Source of the DNA: Chlorops oryzae | Lineage: Eukaryota; Arthropoda; Insecta; Diptera; Chloropidae | Reading direction: 5' to 3' | Assembly: GCA_020466095.1 (NCBI GenBank) | Contig: CM035806.1 | Location: forward strand, 126,381,893-126,445,892 | DNA: 64,000 nt | In this document: one piece after another, positions 58,306-64,000 of the stretch | Position numbering within the stretch: position 1 is the first letter of the stretch | Layout: every line of letters starts with the position of its first letter | Translations under genes and position numbers: made by a program | Notes under the pieces: model-generated | What the model saw: only the letters and a program-made list of their open reading frames with translations | Database searches by the model: none | What the model was told of the DNA's origin: nothing

Positions 58306-58514
58306 TGGGCAATTCCATGAATACGGTCCCACCCGTGACACTCATTTTACAAGTTTTAGCTCATAATACATAATTGAATAAAAGGACGTGATTCTCAATT
58401 ACCTAAAATTTTCAAAGCGTTTAGCAATCATTAGACACTGAAATTACACAATTTGTGCTCAGAATGGCTGTCAGGGGTGTAACAGGTGGGAACAGTTTCT
58501 CGTGGAATTGTCCA
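58306..58514. mobile_element. 209-bp TA-flanked MITE
   Basis: The left end TGGGCAATTCCATGAATACG and the complement of the right end TGGACAATTCCACGAGAAAC are inverted repeats, and CCCACC(C/T)GT is also shared further in. TA on both sides (58304-58305, 58515-58516). Tc1/mariner-type by duplication. Confidence 0.6.
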
Positions 58515-58516
58515 TA

Positions 58517-60117
58517 TGGGAATTTCCAAACGGACGCGACACTTAAAGAAGCAATTTTAAGCAGCTCATGCGGACTTTTATACTTTCCAAAGTTTCTATG
58601 CAGTCCCGAATGGCAATCAGCTTGTATATACGGACGCTACAAAAAGTTTACTTTTTCTGGAAATGCCCATATGCATTTTGCTATGAAAAAAGAGGAGAAG
58701 CGATTTCTTTTAAGCTTCAGAGGGATAAAATAATTCAAACAAAAATCTGGCTGCGTTTATTCCTCTTTGTTATGTTTGTCATGTTAGCGGAAATTAATTC
58801 GGTACACATTGGTATACGGAGCAAGAAAACATCGAAGAAGTCGAAACGAATGGCCACCTTATGCGTGCAGAAAATCTTTCGTTCATTGACTTTCGTTTGT
58901 GTTTTGAACATAACACAAAACAAACAAAAAATGCCATAAATTGCGTAATGCAAAAAAATTCTTCGAAACCGTTAAACCCCTTCTCTTCAAATATGGCCAA
59001 GCAGTGGCATTGCAATACCTACTTTTTCCTACTTTTCGAAGGGTTGTAAAAAATTCTCGCATGTTTCCTGCAAGTCCTGCAAGAATTTTATTAAAGTCGA
59101 CTCGAATTTTGTTCACTTGCTTTGAAAGATGAGGCCAATTTTAGGTGCTGATTGATATTATGGCAAATATGACGACGATGGCGATGGCGATGATGCTAAT
59201 GGTGCTGGTGATGATGATGATGATGACGACGACCACTTCAACGTTGGTCATGGTGGCAATTTAATGGCCAACGTCAATGCCATAGCGAACATTAACGATG
59301 ATGTAAGATTCGCCAGTAAGGTTCGGCTCGGTTCAGACGACCAGAAAAGAAAGGCGCGCCGCCGCCGCCACGTCCAACAACACGAGTACGTCTGCTGTGT
59401 GAACATTATTATTAAATTCGTTCTCCTCCACCACCGCACCCGCCAGGTGTACTGTACAAGACCAGCAGCATTTAGAATGACCAAAGTTATATCTGTGAGG
59501 CAAAATAGTTAGAAAAAAATTCTGTTTTTTGTTTTATTTTCAATTTTTTTTTTTTCCTTTTAAAGCCAATGGGCAATAAATTGGCATTATGACCAAAATC
59601 GAATTTTGGTTTTTTGTGATCTTTAGCATTTGATGAGAAATTAGGATGAATATCTTATGAAAACGACGGCAATTTCCGACGACTTGTCTTGAGGCCTTGA
59701 CGTTTTACTGAAATCCTACATTTTGTAGCGTTCATCGTTACAAACGTGTACCGATTAGGCACGAAACCAGGATGGTGGTGTCAAGCGGTTCAAACCGCCC
59801 TATTTCCCTAGAAATAAAAATTTTGCGATTTTTTAAGTGATGCCCATTAGCTCGGGGTTTTTGTTTTTAATTCCGGGTACGGAATTACAGGCGTTAAATA
59901 CCGGGTACAACATTCAAATGATGATCAATATCGGGTTAAGCAATTCAGCAATTCAATCTTTACGAACGATAACACTCAAAGTAATCGATTCGTTTCTCCT
60001 CGCTCTTCATACTCTTCATAGCAAATGTAATTAGTGGCGTTGCCAATAGGCAAAGAAACGCAAAAACGAATCATCCAAACAAAATACTACCTATATGAAT
60101 AAATAAATGAAAAACAA
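58517..60117. other. No gene seen
   Basis: GAT/GAC trinucleotide runs at about 59172-59232 and GCCGCCGCC near 59358-59370. Frames of 92-123 residues (58455-58939) have no recognisable domain. Confidence 0.45.
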
Positions 60118-60961
60118 ACAAGTAAGGGTGTTATAGTCAGGCGAGCCTGACAATAGAATACCCGAACAGACACACGTGTTCAAATATATTTTTAATATCA
60201 AGAGGGTTTAAGGCCATATGGGGGCCCAATACACCGACATTTGTATATTTCTTTATGAAAACTGCCCATTGCACGCACTTTTCAATTTTTTGGAATTCTA
60301 ATCCGAGGCTTAGATATACCCTCAAATCCATAAGTTTCATTGAAATTTGGAAAAAGTCCGATTTTGAGGCAGTTTTGAGATTTTGTGACAGACCCTAGTA
60401 TGGAGGTACCTTAATAATGGACGATCTAGAAAATTTTTTGGAGAATGTTCATGCTACAAAAGAAGCATAAGTGCAACTTTCGTTCAAGTCCATAGCGTTT
60501 CGGGAGTAGGAGACAATTTTCGAAAAACGCCCTTCTGCCACGCCCATTTTTCTGATTTTGTAAATCACATTAATTGGCCTAAAATATGTTCAAATGCCAA
60601 ATTCATCAAATATCTTGAAAAACTCGATTTTAGAGCAGTTTTTGTGATTTTCGTAACAGACCCTAGTACTGAGGTACCCTAAAAATGTCCGATCGGGTCC
60701 ATTCTCGAACTTGTTTTACTCATGTCCCCGTGAGCACGCATACCAAATTTTGTCGCGATAGCTCAACTCCTTCGATAAGATAACTGTATACAAACAGACG
60801 GACAGACGGACAGACGGACGGACATGTCTAAATCGAATCTCCTGGTGACGCTGATCATTTCTATATACATTTTGTATGGTCTATCTCGACTAGTTCTGGG
60901 TGTTACACACAACCACACAAACGCAATATACCCTCGACACAGAGTGTGTCGGGTATAAAAA
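60118..60961 (-). mobile_element. DINE-like helentron-derived element, type B copy 3
   Basis: It begins ACAAGTAAGGGTGTTATAGT with the GTCAGGC-GA-GCCTGAC hairpin (3' end, left) and ends at the complement of TTTTTATACCCGACACACTC. The microsatellite GACGGACAGACGGACAGACG is at about 60798-60823. 844 bp, apparently uninterrupted, and shorter than the 52.5-kb copy, with small deletions. Confidence 0.85.
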
Positions 60962-62908
60962 TCAAACACTTTTATGACCATAGTGGCAATTATTTCTGAA
61001 GGACGGAACCAAATCAAAATAAAAAAATTGGAATTGTATAAAATAATAATTTCAAATTTTCAAAAAGATCATTGAAAAAACGCATAAATTGGTAGAATTT
61101 GATTTGATTTGAAAGTTAGATATAATAAGAATTTTTTTAAAGCACGAAACCATTAATATTTTAAAAAATATCTAAGAAATATCTAGCATAACTTTAAAGC
61201 TGTGTTCCAATATAATCTAACTGATTCTTATTACCACGAAAAAGTCTGACAACTCGTACAGAAGAAAACCATTCATTTATTGATTCATTTATATGAAGAT
61301 GGAAGATTATTTATTCCGCTAATTTTGCTTTTCAATTGGATTTTTCGCTGTTTTGTTGAACATCCACAGTATGTGGAGTGCTACGACTTTGAGGGATTTT
61401 CCCACTTTAAGGGATTTTTATCAGATTTTTCTTGAAAATAAAAACGAACCAGTTGAAAGCATTTCTCAACAGAAAACAAAGAAAACACGATATTTTAAAT
61501 ATTTCCGAAGCGCAAAGTTGCCTTAAAGGCACAAGCAGCTCTCTACATGTGAGTGAGGCCAATAAAACAAGATAGATTTGTTCGATTAAGGACTTTTTGG
61601 CAGAGAAAATGTACTTTTTCTTCACGAAAAGTGACGGGAATATTTAAGATCAAACCTAATTAATGATTTTTCCCTCGATCTGGTCGAGTGTGAAAAAGCT
61701 TGTTTATCAAAAAAGTTCAACGAAAAAGGCGGAATAATCCATGGAACAACAGAAGGAAACTGAGAAGCTTAAGAGCGCTGATGCTCTCGTGAACTGCTCA
61801 AAGACATGTGCCCCCACCAAACCTTATCGTTATGTCCTTGTGCAACTCGCACAAGATGACATGCAAGCATCGCGATGCATCGTCTTCAATGTACCTCACG
61901 CACTCTCTTCATTCTCTTCAACATTCATTCAATTTTTTCCTTGCCTTTTTCAGTTTGGATTTTCCCATTCGTTTAGCTTCACTTTCAGTCACGTCTTGAG
62001 TGTGTCAGGGAATATTCTTGGCTTCAAGGAGTTGGTACTTTCATGTGACGGTGCCATGTTGCCGTCTTAAATATTGTCTTGGCTTCCTTAATTTCGTATC
62101 GATTTTAAATGGAGTCATGAGTTCGCGGTACTCTCATGTTGAGGTATTACAAGATTCTTCGCTTCACTTCACTACTGTATGAAGTCTTTACATTCTTCGT
62201 CACAGCCACCGTCACAGTCGCCATCGCTGTCACCGTCACAGATACGTTTTCGTTCGTTCTTGTTTACTCATTCCGCTTCACACTTCTTTGCCTGAATTTT
62301 TCGTCTGAAGTGGTTTCTGGTTTGCCTTGATTTGGTCAAAACAAAAAACTTCCCACTCTCTCGCTCGCTCTGTCTCTCTCTCTCTCTTCGCTCTCTCTCA
62401 ATCTTCCTATTTGGATCTCCTTTTCTGTCACACTCTTTCGAACGTTTTTTTTTTTCGTGCTGTTTTTTTTTAAATTTTTTATTATTTGCATGTCTGTTCC
62501 CAACGACTGGCATGGACGCCTTCTTCAGTTTCTGTCAGATCCATCAGCTTAAACTCCTTCAGCTGCAACGTCTGCCCAAAAAAAAAATATATATATATAA
62601 TAAATGAATAAAAAAATAAGTCATGACATGACAGTTTTTGGACCTTTGTAGTGCTTCCTTGGAGTCAAATGACCTGAAATTTGTTGCGTTTAAATGCAGC
62701 TGAAAGGAGTACACTGCATCTTGATTGTTTAGTGTCATCTTTGTTCTGTCTTCAGTGCTTCTTTCTGTTATAAGTTCTTAGTTGTCGATATTTGTTCTGT
62801 GGTTTTTCATTCGTTTTACATAAACATTCCACACTTGCGAGCTTTTGTTTTCTTCTATTGTTTTTTCGCTTCGCGAAATCTTCTGGGCTGTGCGATTTTT
62901 AGCGATAG
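60962..62908. other. No gene seen
   Basis: CT run near 62355-62400 and A/T homopolymers near 62445-62480 and 62578-62600. A 109-residue frame at 61741-62070 starts in a reasonable ATG context but has no recognisable domain, and its second half is F/S-rich. Confidence 0.4.
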
Positions 62909-64000
62909 TTTTTATACCCAGCGTAAGCGGGGTATATTAGTTTTGTGCAAATCTTGTAACAGGGAGAATTAAGCTCCGGAGATATAGAAAAATGTATATA
63001 GAAATGATCAGGATCAAAAACTGAATCGATTTAGACATGTCCGTCTGTCCGTCTGTCCGTCTGTCCGTCTGTCCGTCTGTCCGTCCGTCCGTCTGTCCGT
63101 CTGTCCGTCCGTCCGTGGTCGGATCTCCTCCGAAACGGCTGGACCAATCAAGTCGAAATTTGGCACACAGGTATATCGGGATCCGAGTATGATCCTAAGT
63201 AAAAATGGGAGACATCCGCCCACTGCCACGCCCATAAATGAATATAATGTGTTTTCAGTAAAATGCTTGTAACTTGCGAACCACTCAACACATTCCATTG
63301 ATATTTGGTGTACTGGTTAACTATAAAAAGGGACATATCCTGGCAAAAAATGGACGCCGCCCACCTCGAGCCACGCCCACAAATAAGCCCAAAATTAAGG
63401 GCTTATCGTAACTTGTGAAGTAAAAGGTGTAGAAGCTTCAAATTCGCAACATAGGTTCACCAAGGCGAATGAAAGGTGTAGGAAAATTTTTTTTATGGCC
63501 CGCCCACTGCCACGCCCAAAAATGAAGATTTTTCGTAACTTCCGAAGAAAAAGGCGTAGAAGCTCCGAATTCGCAACATAGGTTCACCAAGGCGAATGAA
63601 AGGTGTAGGAAAAAATTTTTTGTGGCCCGCCCACTGCCACGCCCACAAATAAAGATTTTTCGTAACTTCCGAAGTAAAAGGCGTAGAAGCTTCAAATTCG
63701 CAACATAGGTTCACCAAGGCGAATGAAAGGTGTAGGAAAATTTTTTTTTATGGCCCGCCCACTGCCACGCCCAAAAATGAAGATTCTTCGTAACTTCCGA
63801 ACTAAAAGGCGTAGAAGCTTCGAATTCGCAACATAGGTTCACCAAGGCGAATGAAAGGTGTAGGAAAAAATTTTTTCTGGCCCGCCCACTTCCACGCCCA
63901 CAAATAAAGACTTTTCGTAACTTCCGAAGTAAAAGGCGTAGAAGCTTCAAATTCGCAACATAGGTTCACCAAGGCGAATGAAAGGTGTACGGAAATAATT
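62909..64000 (+). mobile_element. DINE-like helentron-derived element, type A (runs off the end)
   Basis: Starts TTTTTATACCCAGCGTAAGC, then a CTGTCCGTCTGTCCGT microsatellite (about 63040-63115) and at least four ~127-bp units with GCCCGCCCACTGCCACGCCC. The window ends before the 3' hairpin. Close to identical to the copy at 13605 over the shared length. Confidence 0.88.

Noticed and set aside
58455..58939. Two overlapping frames of 92 and 123 residues
   Set aside because: They overlap a MITE end at the left and show no motif; different frames give equally long products, which is typical of chance.
61741..62070. 109-residue frame with a good start context
   Set aside because: No recognisable domain; the second half is F/S-rich and matches the pyrimidine-rich local composition.

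Overview
This window is eukaryotic and almost certainly from a higher fly (Diptera). The basis is an AT-rich background, the TACATATGTA-type micro-palindromes common in fly DNA, and many copies of non-autonomous elements built like Drosophila DINE-1/INE-1 (helentron-associated elements). I cannot name the species. I see no bacterial or viral gene, rRNA, intact tRNA, CRISPR array or intact protein-coding gene. Nearly all longer open frames are artefacts of tandem repeats or pieces of transposons. The window reads as intergenic or intronic DNA densely colonised by short DNA transposons and microsatellites.

Layout. 0-9.6 kb: simple repeats, two type A DINE-like elements (2949-3862 and 6309-7341), a TA-flanked CACTGAG element (4334-4946) and an inverted-repeat element with CCGACACGG ends (7684-8441). 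9.6-15.1 kb: a type B element (9641-11258) that has been invaded twice, a CCCAGCGG element with a tRNA-like segment, two type A elements in inverted orientation (12300-13456 and 13605-14735), and a TTAA-flanked piggyBac-like MITE. 16-21 kb: a GA/TA microsatellite split by a MITE with CAGACCTGGGGG ends, a TCGCACCC MITE, a pogo/Tigger-like MITE almost touching a decayed hAT element, and a tRNA-Leu-derived SINE with a perfect 12-bp target duplication. 23-25.7 kb: heavily eroded repeat fragments.

26.4-30 kb: a long CT-rich array split by a hAT element with a perfect 8-bp duplication; that element is itself split by a 926-bp foldback element with 285-bp arms. 32-41 kb: small MITEs, a 12-bp CT-type array, a direct duplication of about 0.9 kb carrying a palindromic MITE, and a TTCGAATCGAA-rich element carrying a tRNA-Ser-like SINE. 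41-48 kb: an ATCGAT-rich hAT-like element, a second CACTGAG element in inverted orientation, a 1,525-bp hAT element with a perfect 8-bp duplication, a (CT)59 tract and a Harbinger-like MITE. 52-64 kb: a type B element with a small MITE inserted at its 3' terminus, a 37-bp tandem array, a large GA array, another type B element, and a type A element running off the window end.

There is no pathway or operon to describe. What works together here is insertion history: nested elements, target-site duplications and shared termini give relative ages. Three short frames (22916-23170, 39463-39729, 45339-45587) are the only places where I would look for host-derived coding sequence, and none is convincing from sequence alone. 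I did not find a new defence, enzyme or regulatory system. The most interesting observations are the structure and nesting of the repeat families.
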